The notes below the pieces were generated by a model. It ran no database searches, was not told the DNA's origin, and saw only the letters and a list, made by a program, of their open reading frames with translations. A stretch of DNA of 64,000 nt from Lytechinus pictus. Its lineage: Eukaryota; Echinodermata; Echinoidea; Temnopleuroida; Toxopneustidae. The translations under genes and the position numbers were made by a program. The stretch spans positions 28,085,501 to 28,149,500 of the forward strand of contig NC_087257.1 of NCBI RefSeq assembly GCF_037042905.1, given 5' to 3'. Positions 1-10,168 of the stretch are shown piece after piece (position 1 is the stretch's first letter; the number at the start of each line of letters is the position of its first letter).

Positions 1-540
1 GTGCTCACCTACAGCACTTATATGATTGTATTATATTTATTGTTCTCACATGTGTTTTCAACCTAACCTAGTTGTAGGCCAAACAAGAAGGTGTTCAAAC
101 CTTCTTTGTGTGTAAATGTTGGCCAATGGCAGAAACCATGATTCATTCGTCAGTACATAAAATAGGGGTTTTTCAAATATTTTTGTTTGCTATGATTTAT
201 GACCTTATCTTTGCCTAAATCACATCTCTTGGGACCGCAAAATTTTGTTTGGCTTATGAGAAATTCAGCACAACTTATGCGAATATTCGGTTCCATGACA
301 TTTGCTCCAGAGATAATGCTCTGCTGCATATTCCACATATTACTAGTAATGGAACAACCAACTTCAACCCTGGATTTAACACTATACCCTATCCTAAACC
401 TAACCCTAAACTTAACATAAAACCCTATTCTAACTCTATATCTTTGACGATATAAAACCCGGAGCAAATGTTGTGTAACCGAATATTCAACTTATGAAAG
501 GTTGACTTGTGAGAGTTTATCTGTATTTATGTTAACCCAG
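1..540. repeat. gamma-tubulin intron with inverted-repeat element
   Basis: Segments at 271-308 and 461-488 are inverted copies (GGAGCAAATGT and AACCGAATATTC cores). Between them is a short degenerate CCTAAACCTAACCCTAAAC stretch at 393-413. Probably a small DNA-transposon remnant; no coding content beyond the exon at 541. Confidence 0.5.
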
Positions 541-732
541 CTGTTCGAGAGGACATGCCAGCAGTTTGACAAGCTTCGGAAGCGAGAGGCTTTCCTGGAG
601 CAGTTCCGTAAGGAGAGTATCTTCAAGGATAATCTTGATGAGTTAGATGATTCTAGAGAGGTTGTTCAGCAGCTGATTGATGAGTGCCATGCTGCAACCA
701 AACCCGATTATATCTCATGGGGCACTCAGCAG
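541..732 (+). CDS. TUBG1: gamma-tubulin penultimate exon
   Basis: 64 in-frame codons from LFERTCQQ to WGTQQ, flanked by AG at 539-540 and GT at 733-734. Any upstream exon is outside the window. Confidence 0.93.
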
Positions 733-1649
733 GTGAGGGCAATAACAAATGTCCATTTGGTCAACACCCACTTGATCTTCACTTAAGTCCCCAGTTTTCC
801 AAGATACAGATAATAAATAAAAGACCCTGAATTCTGAAGAAAACACAATTTTTCAGAGCAAATGAATTGAAATACTATAAGTAGAGTGGAAATCCTGAAA
901 ATCAAAGCAAAATTCATTTGGTCTCATTCACATTTTGTGTAATTGACATTCAGGCTATACCCATCTTGCCTATAACCCACTTTGTCATACACCACTAGAC
1001 TTGTCTGATTTAGATTAACTGTTTATGAACCATGTTTTCATTAGAAAAAGTTTGAAATATTGGTAGATCATGTGGAAATATGACAAAGGGGCCATTTGAT
1101 TAAATGATGTCATTACCAAACGCCTACAAGTACATAGGTACCTGGTACTTGGTGAACTGTTATTCTCTGTTAACTTGTTTAGCTTCAGAAACTATATCCC
1201 TGTCAATTCATCTTCTGAATCTTACGATAAAACACATGGCACCAGATATCAGTGATTGTAAAAGTGTTAACAGTTCATGCTGACACTGGCTGATTTCAAG
1301 TTCAGTGTTGACCTTTTGGTGTTAGTGTTAGGTCAATTTTAATACGAGTATAACATCAAACATAAATTGAAGATGGTCCTGAAATGTCACTTACTAATTG
1401 TTGAGATGTCAATAATGTGATCTGGATCAGTTTTACAAACTCATAATAGGTTTTGGAGCTAGGGGAAGCAATCCAAATTCCAACACCAACACCGAATTTG
1501 AAATCACCCAGTCCTAAAATGTAAGTGATTTCTCTCATTCTCTTGATATTTATCATCTTCTTAAATATAAAATTTAATTCAACTATTATATTTATATTTA
1601 ATTCTTATTTTCTTCTTACTCACAGAGTGCTCAAGCTTCAAAGTCGTGA
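541..1649 (+). CDS. TUBG1: gamma-tubulin, C-terminal two exons (partial gene)
   Basis: The 3' end of a gamma-tubulin gene; the rest lies left of the window. Gamma-tubulin nucleates microtubules in the ring complex at centrosomes. Coding parts are 541-732 (64 codons, acceptor ttaacccag, donor GTGAGG) and 1626-1649 (7 codons plus TGA, acceptor after a TC-rich tract). The first exon reads [20 protein letters not shown] and continues to ISWGTQQ, which follows the conserved C-terminal H11-H12 helices of animal gamma-tubulins almost residue for residue. Vertebrate proteins end shortly after WGTQ; here the second exon adds a seven-residue tail SAQASKS. The downstream neighbour is the convergent TRIM-like gene. 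The family call is firm; the choice between TUBG1 and TUBG2 has no meaning outside vertebrates. The 3' UTR end was not located. Confidence 0.93.
733..1625 (+). other. gamma-tubulin last intron
   Basis: Non-coding. Segment 1400-1520 resembles the tandem repeat at 6060-6380 (shared CAATAATGTGAT, GGATCA and CAACACCAACACC-type blocks), so it belongs to a dispersed repeat. Confidence 0.5.
1626..1649 (+). CDS. TUBG1: gamma-tubulin terminal coding exon
   Basis: The exon starts after TTACTCACAG at 1616-1625 and, in phase with the previous exon, encodes SAQASKS followed by TGA. It is too short to appear as an ORF; it is supported by phase, a good acceptor and the expected end of the protein. Confidence 0.8.
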   Translation, partial: SAQASKS

Positions 1650-2722
1650 GACAAACGAGAAGCAAAGCAAGCTGGGGGATATGTCAACAGTCCAAATCCA
1701 ATTACTGGAGCTTATGTTGAATTCTACTCAAACAAATCCCCAGATGCTGGAGACTGCTCTTGTTTGACTAGCCCATATCCTGGACATATCATTGTGAGCT
1801 GTTGATTGGTCTCAGAGAGTGAGCTCTGAAAGACTATAGTGGAAAGACTCTTGTGGCTGGAATATAGGAGTCGGCCACCTGTGACTATACAAACAACCTT
1901 TGAGCTCATCTTTGTGTAGTAAAAAAAAAATTTTTTTAACTTACAAAATTAATTTCTCAAGTTGTCTGCTTTGGATGGGAAAGTACATGAGACCAGATGA
2001 CAATGCCATTGGGTGCAGTACTATCCTCAACGTTCATATTTATGGACAGTTGAAGGATTTTGCTTCCCATCATCTTCTTTAAAGACTAAGGAGATCTATC
2101 TATAGTCTGGATGTACTGTATGAAACTTTCCTCTCAAGGTACAAACCAAGGTGCAAACTATTCCATTTTGCAGAATGTTTGCTGCTTCTAATAGAAATAA
2201 TACTGATTTCATTAAATTACCCTTTTTTTCTAAAATTGTATTACATATGCGTCTATGACAGAGAAGTTGAACATTTTGACAACTTTTGGGGTTTTATCCA
2301 GACTAAAATACTGCAATTCTTTATATCAGGTTGATATTCCTCTAGGTGTAACCTATTTATTCTATCATGGGATTTAATGTATCATTTATGCTTTGACTTA
2401 GCCGGGGAAACATGGATGCTTGGGGTGATTTCGCCCCCAATATGTTCAAAAGAGCCCTTGAAAATCCCCATTCATTGCAATGTTAAAGTTTATCAAATGT
2501 TGCAGATTCATGCAGTAAGTTTTGAAAGGTAGCCCCTGAAAAAAAAATTGTCTGGACATAGCAAAACATGAGACTCGTTTTTTTATCCACTTTAAGTTCT
2601 TTTCCTTTTAGATTAAAAGTACTTATTCTGGCTTAAGCAGATAGGAGTATTTTGCAAAAGAATATATTATATGTTGTAGATGGTGAAACTCCCCCTGTAC
2701 AGATATTGAAGACTGAATACAC
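1650..2722. other. gamma-tubulin 3' UTR and flank with a dispersed repeat
   Basis: No gene is seen. About 2410-2550 matches about 23190-23330 in the same orientation (GGGTGATTT, CATTGCAATGTT-like and AATGTTGCAGATT blocks, then GTAGCCCC and CTGAA), so it is one copy of a dispersed family. No AATAAA was found between the stop and 2700. Confidence 0.45.
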
Positions 2723-2724
2723 TA

Positions 2725-4555
2725 CAGTGCGTCCCAAAAAAAACTATACACTTTTGAAATGGCTGCCAAATAATAAATGGAGCACTTTGCTGAAAAAGAC
2801 TTACATATATGGAAAGCCAATAAAGTCAACTTTCAAATGACACCAAAAAGTTGGAAAACTATTCATGCTTGAGCGAGCACTGCCCACTGAAACAAAGGGT
2901 ATGAAAATTAGGGTGGGCTGGAATTAGCCTTCCAATTTGTGTCAGTTTTTAAGAGGCAAATCCTTTTAAACTTGCAAAGTTAAGGGCGTTGTGATAAATT
3001 AATGATCAACCATGACCAGTTTTGGTTGCATAAGCAAATTTCATAAATTATTAAATTGAACTTTAATGCATTAGTGAGCATAAATTATACTTTTGGGGCA
3101 GCATTTCAACTTTATCATTTGGATCTCTTTTTTGGGCAGCATTTCAACTTTATCATGTGGATCTCAGCAATGTGTTCATGGGAGTCTGGAGGATAGGGGG
3201 TGAGATAGGATTTAAGTGGGAGAAGCAGGTTGATGGAATAAGGGTCAACAGAACATTGAGTCCCCGCCCCCTCCCTCTTTCCCACCCTCCCCCTCCCTCT
3301 TTCCCATCCTCCCCTCCTGTTGTGAGACTGATGGCTATTGTCATGTATGCGTGAAGTCCAGAGCAGAATGTCGATTTAATGATAAATTCTGAATTGGGGC
3401 ATCAACTTTTTCCTATCAATCATTGAATCAACAATTTATTAGTAAATCAACTCATTCAATGTGCAATGTGATCAATCAAACATTCATTTTTTTTCAATAA
3501 ATTATTTCATTAATCATCATAATCATTAAATTTCTTGGTAATGATTCAATAAAAAAAATGACCATCAGCCACCGGTCACTTGGCAGTTAAGTTTTGAATA
3601 GGCTGCAATCCAGGAAAAGAGACAGAGAGAGAGAGGGGGGGGGCTGGGAAATGGAGGTGGAGAAGGGATGGTACATATGACTATTAATTTGTAAAAAGGA
3701 CAAAAAGAAGAGGAATGCCCTTTTAACCAAGTCTTAGCATATCTCGCCCTCTTGCTTGTAACAGGTACCATCACATTACTCTGCCTCTCACGAACACACT
3801 TCTGAGGTCCACAAGATGAATATGCTACACTAAAATTACAACTCCGGTTCACTCATGCATTAAATTTCAATTTAGTAACTCGTGAAATTTGCCTAAGAAA
3901 CCAAAACTTATCTTACTCATCAATTTAGCTTAACACCCTTAGCTTAGCAAGTTCCAAAGGACTAACCACTCCAAAAAACTTTAAGGCTAATTCCTGCCCA
4001 GTCTAGCCGAGCTTAATCTCTCAGGAGAGAAGTGGGGGGAGGTGGGGGTTGAGATGGAGAGAGGGGTTGCTTAAATGTTCTGTTGACCTTTATCCCATCA
4101 ACATACTTCACCTACCTAAGTCATATTACCCCCTCTTCTCCTGACTCTCATGAACACATTGTTGAGATCCACATGATAAAGACAAAATGCTGCACTAAAA
4201 ATTGCAATTCATGATCACTCATGCATTAAATTTCAATTTAATAACGCATTAAATTTTCACAAACAACACACTGATCACAAATGATCTTTAATTCACCAAA
4301 TAACCCTCAACTTTTAAGTACCAAACAAAAAAACCTGAAAGAAATTGGAAGGCTAATTCCGGCCCACCCTAATTTTCATACCCTTTGTTTCAGTGGGCAG
4401 TGCTTGCTCAAGCATGAATAGTTTTCCAACTTTTTGGTGTCATTTGAAAGTTGACTTTATTGGCTTTCCATATTTATAAGTCTTTTCCCCCAAAGTGCTC
4501 CATTTATTATTTGGCAGCCATTTCAAAAGTGTATAGTTTTTTTTGGGACGCACTG
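2725..4555. mobile_element. TA-flanked palindromic DNA transposon, non-autonomous, 1.83 kb
   Basis: Ends with CAGTGCGTCCC and GGGACGCACTG, flanked by TA on both sides (2723-2724 and 4556-4557), as in Tc1/mariner elements. The terminal inverted repeats run for about 230 bp with few differences. Weaker inverted similarity continues inward, including GAACACATTGTTGAGATCCACATG-type segments in three places (3140-3180 inverted, 3780-3850, 4140-4240). No transposase frame was found. Confidence 0.85.
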
Positions 4556-4898
4556 TATAATGTAGGAAGAAAGGTGATCTTGTCATTTCATAAAGCTGTT
4601 TGTAAGTTACCCGTTACTCTTTGGACCACTTGTGACTTTTTTGTTCTTGTGCTAAATGAGTTCTCAGAAATTTTATGTTCTAAAGTATACTGGTAATCAT
4701 ATTTTGACAAGTAATAAATTACACTTAGTCGTTTATTACCAACAAGACTTTCAAACTTCATAGATCAATTTTCAGACTTTTAGCTAATAGGAATCACAAT
4801 CTGATTTTGCACCCAAGAACATGTCACAGCCATGCCTGAAGTTGTGAGTAACTTACAAATAGCTTTAGAAATTCTAGTCAGAAACATTTCTACGCTTA

Positions 4899-5208
4899 GG
4901 CCTGTATTCTGAAGTCAGGTTTAACTTAGACCATGGTCTAACTCTGTGCTAAAATTATGAGAAGCCAAAAGTGTCAAAATTGTTATTAAGTTGTATGTTT
5001 CTTATGTTTACTTTGCTCTTTCCTGATTCATCAATGGTGAAGACAATCATCTATTTATACTTCCTAGACAATTATGAATGATTTGAGAGCCAAATTAGAT
5101 GAAATATGATATCTCTACTGTTAGTGATTTATGTAACATTGGCTCTCCATACTTAAACCACAACTTTAAACCTGAGTTTAAGTTAAACCCGACTTCAGAA
5201 TAAGGGCC
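4899..5208. mobile_element. TTA-flanked MITE (PIF/Harbinger-like), 310 bp
   Basis: Terminal inverted repeats GGCCTGTATTCTGAAGTC and GACTTCAGAATAAGGGCC, with TTA directly repeated at 4896-4898 and 5209-5211. A related copy is at 17358-17830. Confidence 0.85.
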
Positions 5209-5399
5209 TTAATGTATATAAATGCAATTGCAAATGCAGTGCCTGTTATCTATATGATGTAAATTTCTTATTTGTTTCATAAATAAACAATTCAAAATTG
5301 TGCCTAAAACTATATTCTCATTGAGATTTATTTTTAAAAATGTATCAAAGTATGGCGTTCTATGTTTAAACAAAATTAAAGTTACAAGGTCTTGTCTTG

Positions 5400-5540
5400 G
5401 GGATCATTTTATGAAACAAATTGTGATTTTCACTGACTAGTTGTTATAAGCTACTGAAATCCTTGCATCTGATTGGCTCAGAGCAGATTCATCTGTGAAA
5501 ATCACTGTCAAGTTGCTTGTTGAAACACTTGCAAGATGAA
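5400..5540. repeat. palindromic short repeat, copy 1
   Basis: The stretch from GGGGATCATTTTATGAAAC through CTTGCATCTGATTGGCTCAG to a TGTGAAAATCACTGTC block is matched by 59697-59830. It has short inverted ends. Confidence 0.55.
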
Positions 5541-5942
5541 GCTAAATCCCAGCAAAGTCCCAATCAACGATATACATTATATTTCGCTCAACCATAAATA
5601 TGTATATTGTATGTTTGCTTTGACACATGACATTTTTTAGGGTTTATTTTGGCAATTTCAATGCACTTGCATCCTCTTTGTTTAAGAATATCAGAACATG
5701 AAAATATTTCCAACGTTCTAGACATATACTGGTATGCAACAATAAAATTAATACAAAATGGTACTTGGATGCATTACATGTAGTTGCTGGTTTACAGTGT
5801 TGTGTCTGATTTAGTCTCAAATGAGACCAAGACGATGATCCCCGAGGCAAAGACCAAGAGGTTAAGGAGTTTTCACTTCTCCGATGTACAATGGATTTAG
5901 GAACACAGTAAATGTATTGAAAAATGTCCGTCAAATGACAAA

Positions 5943-6320
5943 GAACAGCTGGGAGGTCTATGTCGAAAAGTGGTGTACTGGAACAGCAGTTTCGTCCCGA
6001 GTTTAGGAGCTGATGAAAACTTGCACCATGATGTTGGTCTTGGGGTGAATCTCACTCACTAGGTGTTGAACCATCAATAATGTGATGTGGATCATTTTTG
6101 TAAACTCAGATCTTATGTCTTGGTGCTATTGGAGAACAGCCGGGAGGTGTTTGTTGATAAGTGGTGAACTGGAACAGCTGTGTCGTCCCGAGTCTTGGAG
6201 CTGACATAAACCTGCACCATGATGTTGATCTTGTGGTGAATCTCACTCACTAGGTGTTGAACCATCAATAATGTGATGTGGATCATTTTTGTAAACTCAG
6301 ATTTTATGTGCTGGTGCTAT
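5943..6320. repeat. tandem duplication, ~190-bp unit, two copies
   Basis: 5943-6133 and 6134-6320 share most bases, including CACCATGATGTTG, CTCACTCACTAGGTGTTG and CAATAATGTGATGTGGATCA. It lies just downstream of the TRIM-like gene's stop. Confidence 0.8.
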
Positions 6321-6532
6321 TGGACGCAATCTGCATTGTGCTTCCGACACCAGCACCAATAACAAGCTTGAAGTCATCCAATGACCTTGTCCTGCTAATT
6401 CCCAGTTATTTTGTCTAGGCTGCAATATGAAGGGAGAGGGGAAGATGCAGAGGAGTGCTTCTGGTGAAAGATGCAGCCTACATTGTTATTACTAAGGTGC
6501 TTTATAAAGGACCATTTGAAATAGAGGTGACA

Positions 6533-7726
6533 CTATTCCAATGTATCCATTTCTCGTTCAAAGGTAATGAGCTCATCCTCGATACAAACCATGATCTTAC
6601 CAGATGAAGCACTTATTCTAGGGTTCAACCATCCTAATGTAGATATGCGATAGTTACTAATGACAGTTTCTACCATTGTCCCATCAAAGCCATATCGGCC
6701 AATCTTTAGTGACTTTGGGTTGGATTTGTCAGCAGAGAGGACAAAGAAGTCTCCCATTCCTGATGAGCACACTGAAGCATAAGCCCACTGGTCTTCGCGG
6801 ATGACACTCTGTTCTATGCCATCCATGTCCAGTATTGTGATGCTTGCAGGTTGGTGCAAGATGGCAATGTGGTTGGCTGAGACAGCAATCTTCAGTGGCG
6901 ACATTGGCATTGCTAGGATATCACGGGATTGGTCACCTCCCAGGATGTGGATAGTGTTCTCAGAGATGGATCCCGTGAATAATGCACCTTCTGTAGAAGC
7001 AGAGAGACACTTGAAATGGTGAGAACCTTGAGGGAATTCATTTGTTGTCACCTGACCTGACAAATCCACAACCTTGATGACACCATTAGCATCTAACATG
7101 GCTAGTTTGTGTCTGCTCATGACTGAGATGTCTATAACATGTCCTACATCTTGGAAAACGTGCCTTTGATGACCTGCAGGATCTACAATGCATACCCCAC
7201 TTATCTGGTATCCCAGTGCCACTGAACCATCTTTCATTGTGGCAATTGCTGTTACCAGATCACCCAACTGCCTCTGAACTTTAACTGTTCGCACCATTAT
7301 CCATCTTCCTGGTTGCACTAGCCTGCCAACATGGCACCAACACTGATGAGTTTCCTGAGTTCTTTTGACAAACTTGAGTTCTGGATCTAGGGCACCAACC
7401 TTTACATGGGCATTCTGTTTACACCAGCTCTGCACCTGAATAGCCTTCAAAGATTCCTCAAGATTGCTTTTCCACTTCAAGATATCTCCTGGATTCCTTT
7501 CAGCTATTACCTTTGATTCAGACATGGTTATCCTTGCAAGTTTGGCCTGAATCTCCAATCCTTCCTTTCTTGATGATTCTAGATTATCAATGCCGGATTT
7601 CTCCAGGGTCTTGATTCTTTCTAGCAGCAGGGAACGTTTCGATTGCAGATATTGCGTGAAATACTTGATTGCATCATCACAAGCTGCTGTAACACTTTCC
7701 TTGAGAGCCTGTGTATGAAGGGGTAC
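6533..7726 (-). CDS. TRIM-like gene, C-terminal exon
   Basis: Residues 156-552. The acceptor TTTTATAG precedes GTACCCC, in phase 0 with the first exon. It carries the rest of the coiled coil and the propeller-like repeats, and ends EMDTLE then TAG. Confidence 0.85.
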   Translation of the reverse strand, partial: VPLHTQALKESVTAACDDAIKYFTQYLQSKRSLLLERIKTLEKSGIDNLESSRKEGLEIQAKLARITMSESKVIAERNPGDILKWKSNLEESLKAIQVQSWCKQNAHVKVGALDPELKFVKRTQETHQCWCHVGRLVQPGRWIMVRTVKVQRQLGDLVTAIATMKDGSVALGYQISGVCIVDPAGHQRHVFQDVGHVIDISVMSRHKLAMLDANGVIKVVDLSGQVTTNEFPQGSHHFKCLSASTEGALFTGSISENTIHILGGDQSRDILAMPMSPLKIAVSANHIAILHQPASITILDMDGIEQSVIREDQWAYASVCSSGMGDFFVLSADKSNPKSLKIGRYGFDGTMVETVISNYRISTLGWLNPRISASSGKIMVCIEDELITFEREMDTLE

Positions 7727-8638
7727 CTATAAAATATAAGAATTGTGGAGAGAAGGAAACAAAAAAATGCGTTAAAAACATTGTAGTCCTTTGATCAAAT
7801 TACATTCGTGGAAATGGGTGTATTAATATATATTGTCAAGAGTGTTTCAGAATGATTCAAAACCTTGTTTCTTACAATGATACAGATCATGTTGATGTAA
7901 CCCGGCAAATAAAATTGTACTGTGCTTGCCAAAATGTAAATATTAATATCAAACATTCCCACTTTCTATAGTTTTACTCTTTCTCTCTCTTTCTCTCCAT
8001 TTCTCGCTTCTTAATATATACTCATTTATTTTTAACGAAACTTAAGGGTAACTGGTAGACTGAAATACCATTCTCTTCTCTTTAATTAACACTTTTAGGA
8101 TAAATCCAATTAACGAAGAAACAACATTCAAACAATGCACAGAAATTAGAAAACTGAAAGACTAGTCACTCACCTCTTCAATCTTCTTCTCAAGCTGAGT
8201 AATGGCGTCACCAACTGTATCCAGCTTCACCTCTGCTTTGAGCAGGATGTCCTCCGCCTCTCTCTGTATCTGACCTACAGCTTCAGACGCACTGATCCAT
8301 GTATGACCCTGCTTCTCATGCTCCAAGATCACACACGATGCACAGATGAACACATCACAGTCTCTGCAGAAGAACTTCTTCCACTGACCATCATGCCGTT
8401 TGCAGCAGCCAAAGTCCAGTCCTTCCTTGGCATCAGCGTCGGTATGGTCTCCTTTGAAAGCACAGGGTGTCCTATCATCATGAAGTTTGGAGGCAGTTAA
8501 TTTCCAGGCAGTCGATGGTCTTGTTCCAGTGTGGCCATCTGCATCTTCATCTTTCAAGTTACTGCATGGCCTTGTCAGAATCTTCTCCTCACTGCTGTCC
8601 TTTTCTCTGTAGATTTCAGAGATGTCACGTGGCTCCAT
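6533..8638 (-). CDS. B-box zinc finger / coiled-coil TRIM-like protein, two exons
   Basis: Two coding exons on the minus strand, 8638-8174 (155 codons) and 7726-6533 (397 codons plus TAG), give 552 aa. The first ATG in the open frame is at 8638; an in-frame TGA lies upstream with no ATG between, although a further 5' exon could join at a TTTCTGAATCAG acceptor-like site. Residues 79-112 form a B-box type 2 pattern, C-x2-H-x8-C-x2-C-x4-C-x2-C-x4-H-x4-H. A charged heptad-like segment follows (about 122-250), spanning the intron. The C-terminal ~270 residues look like repeated beta-strand units, such as GDLVTAIATMKDGSVALGY, resembling the propeller-like C-terminus of TRIM56/NHL-type proteins. No RING finger is encoded, so E3 ligase activity is not implied. 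TRIM-like families are expanded in echinoderms and lancelets, so no orthologue is named. Confidence 0.85.
7727..8173 (-). other. intron of the TRIM-like gene
   Basis: 447-bp AT-rich intron bounded by GT/AG; nothing else is recognised in it. Confidence 0.8.
8174..8638 (-). CDS. TRIM-like gene, B-box exon
   Basis: Residues 1-155: an acidic, low-complexity N-terminus, then the B-box 2 at 79-112, then the start of the coiled coil, ending KKIEE. The donor reads GAAGAG then GTGAGT. The frame stays open upstream to about 8731 without an ATG. Confidence 0.82.
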
Positions 8639-10168
8639 ATTATTTGGACCTTCTTCAGTCCCATTGGATGCAACTTGATTGAAAACATGGACTGATTCAG
8701 AAACTATTTTTATAATTATAAGCTGATTCACTTTTAAATCAGACGGATCTCTGATGACTCATGCAACAACGTGTCTTGATGATTGGCAATTGTTCTCCCT
8801 CCATGGCCATTCTTTGGCCGTATTCCTATTTTTTTACAAACTGCTTAGCTGATGTTAATTAAACAAATCACCGACAGACGCATTATTTATTCCATGAACT
8901 TGGAAAGTCTAAGTGGGTAATCAACCAACACTCGTTGCCGATCCTTGCAAACCTAAAATTGTTACTGTACGATTGTTTATATCCTGAACTTATAGGCCCA
9001 TAGCTTGTTGATCGAAGTTTGCATGCGTGATTATGACAGGTTGAAATACCTTATTATGGAAGTTTATCTACACATAATTTCCCTGTTCATGAAAGGTCAC
9101 TTCCTGGACCTTCTTTGATTGTTAGTCAGATCACAGGAAAATAAAAAAGTCAACTTAACCGCACTGTTTCCGATTTCCACAAAGAAAATGGTCTATATAC
9201 ATTCCAAAAAAATAACATACTCAATTTTGAATAAATACATTATCAAAGGGACGCTTTAGTTATTTACTGAAATAAGAGACTTTATAAACTCTATCGGAAA
9301 AAAAATGAAGAAGATTCTAGTCCAAGCGAATAGCCAAATGTATATTTTTTTTGACAGGGTATTATTTTTTTTACCGTAAATTATTGGGTCTATTAAGTTC
9401 CCCTCTAATGGGGTATCTAATCATGCGAATAACATTTTAGTAGATTGTTTTCGAGTGTAGATGTGAATATCCAAAACTACTAGGGGGACAAGACGTCCTG
9501 ATGTGGAAGGCTTTTTTTCTTCAATTTAATTGTAGTTAAAGTTACTATACAGGATGTTAAACGAACCCGACCTACATGTATATAGCTCCGTTTCTATATA
9601 TTTTTTTCCTTCTTCCCCTTTTCTTCTTCATCTACATACTTCTTCCTCTTCCTCTTCTCCTCCTTCTTCTTCCTCTCCTCCTCCTCCTTCTTCTCCTTTC
9701 TCTCTCTCTCCCCCTCTTTCTCGATCTTTCTCTTTATTCACATCTTTAAAAAAAAAGCGATTGGGAGTCATTGCCCCTCCCCACCCCGTGCCGCCGTCCT
9801 AAACATAGCTTATTTCGGCTCGGTCTCTTCGCTTTTACATGCAGGGTAACATTTTTCCCCGTATGCCTTTTCTCGTTCATCAATAATACTGTTTTATATA
9901 TAATCCGTATTCCTTTCCTATATACAAGCTCTTTAAATTATTTTATCAATAAGTATATACATTTATTACAAATAATGTGTCTCTTGATTGTTTGTGTTGT
10001 TTTGAGGTTGATTTCTTTACCTCAACGAGTATAAAGCTTGTAATCTTTCGGGCTGGATCGAAACGGACCTTGGAAACAAATAGAGTACATAAATGTTTCC
10101 AAAACAATTTCTTTTAATTATTATTAATTCGAGCGATTAACAGGTTGTTTGCTATGTGAATTATATCA
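8639..10168. other. 5' flank of the TRIM-like gene with pyrimidine tract
   Basis: No gene is recognised. 9598-9745 is an almost pure CT strand (TTC/TCC repeats), a candidate for triplex formation. The rest is AT-rich. Confidence 0.5.

Noticed and set aside
393-413. Telomere-like CCTAAACCTAACCCTAAAC
   Set aside because: Only about three degenerate units inside an inverted-repeat element; no evidence of an interstitial telomere.
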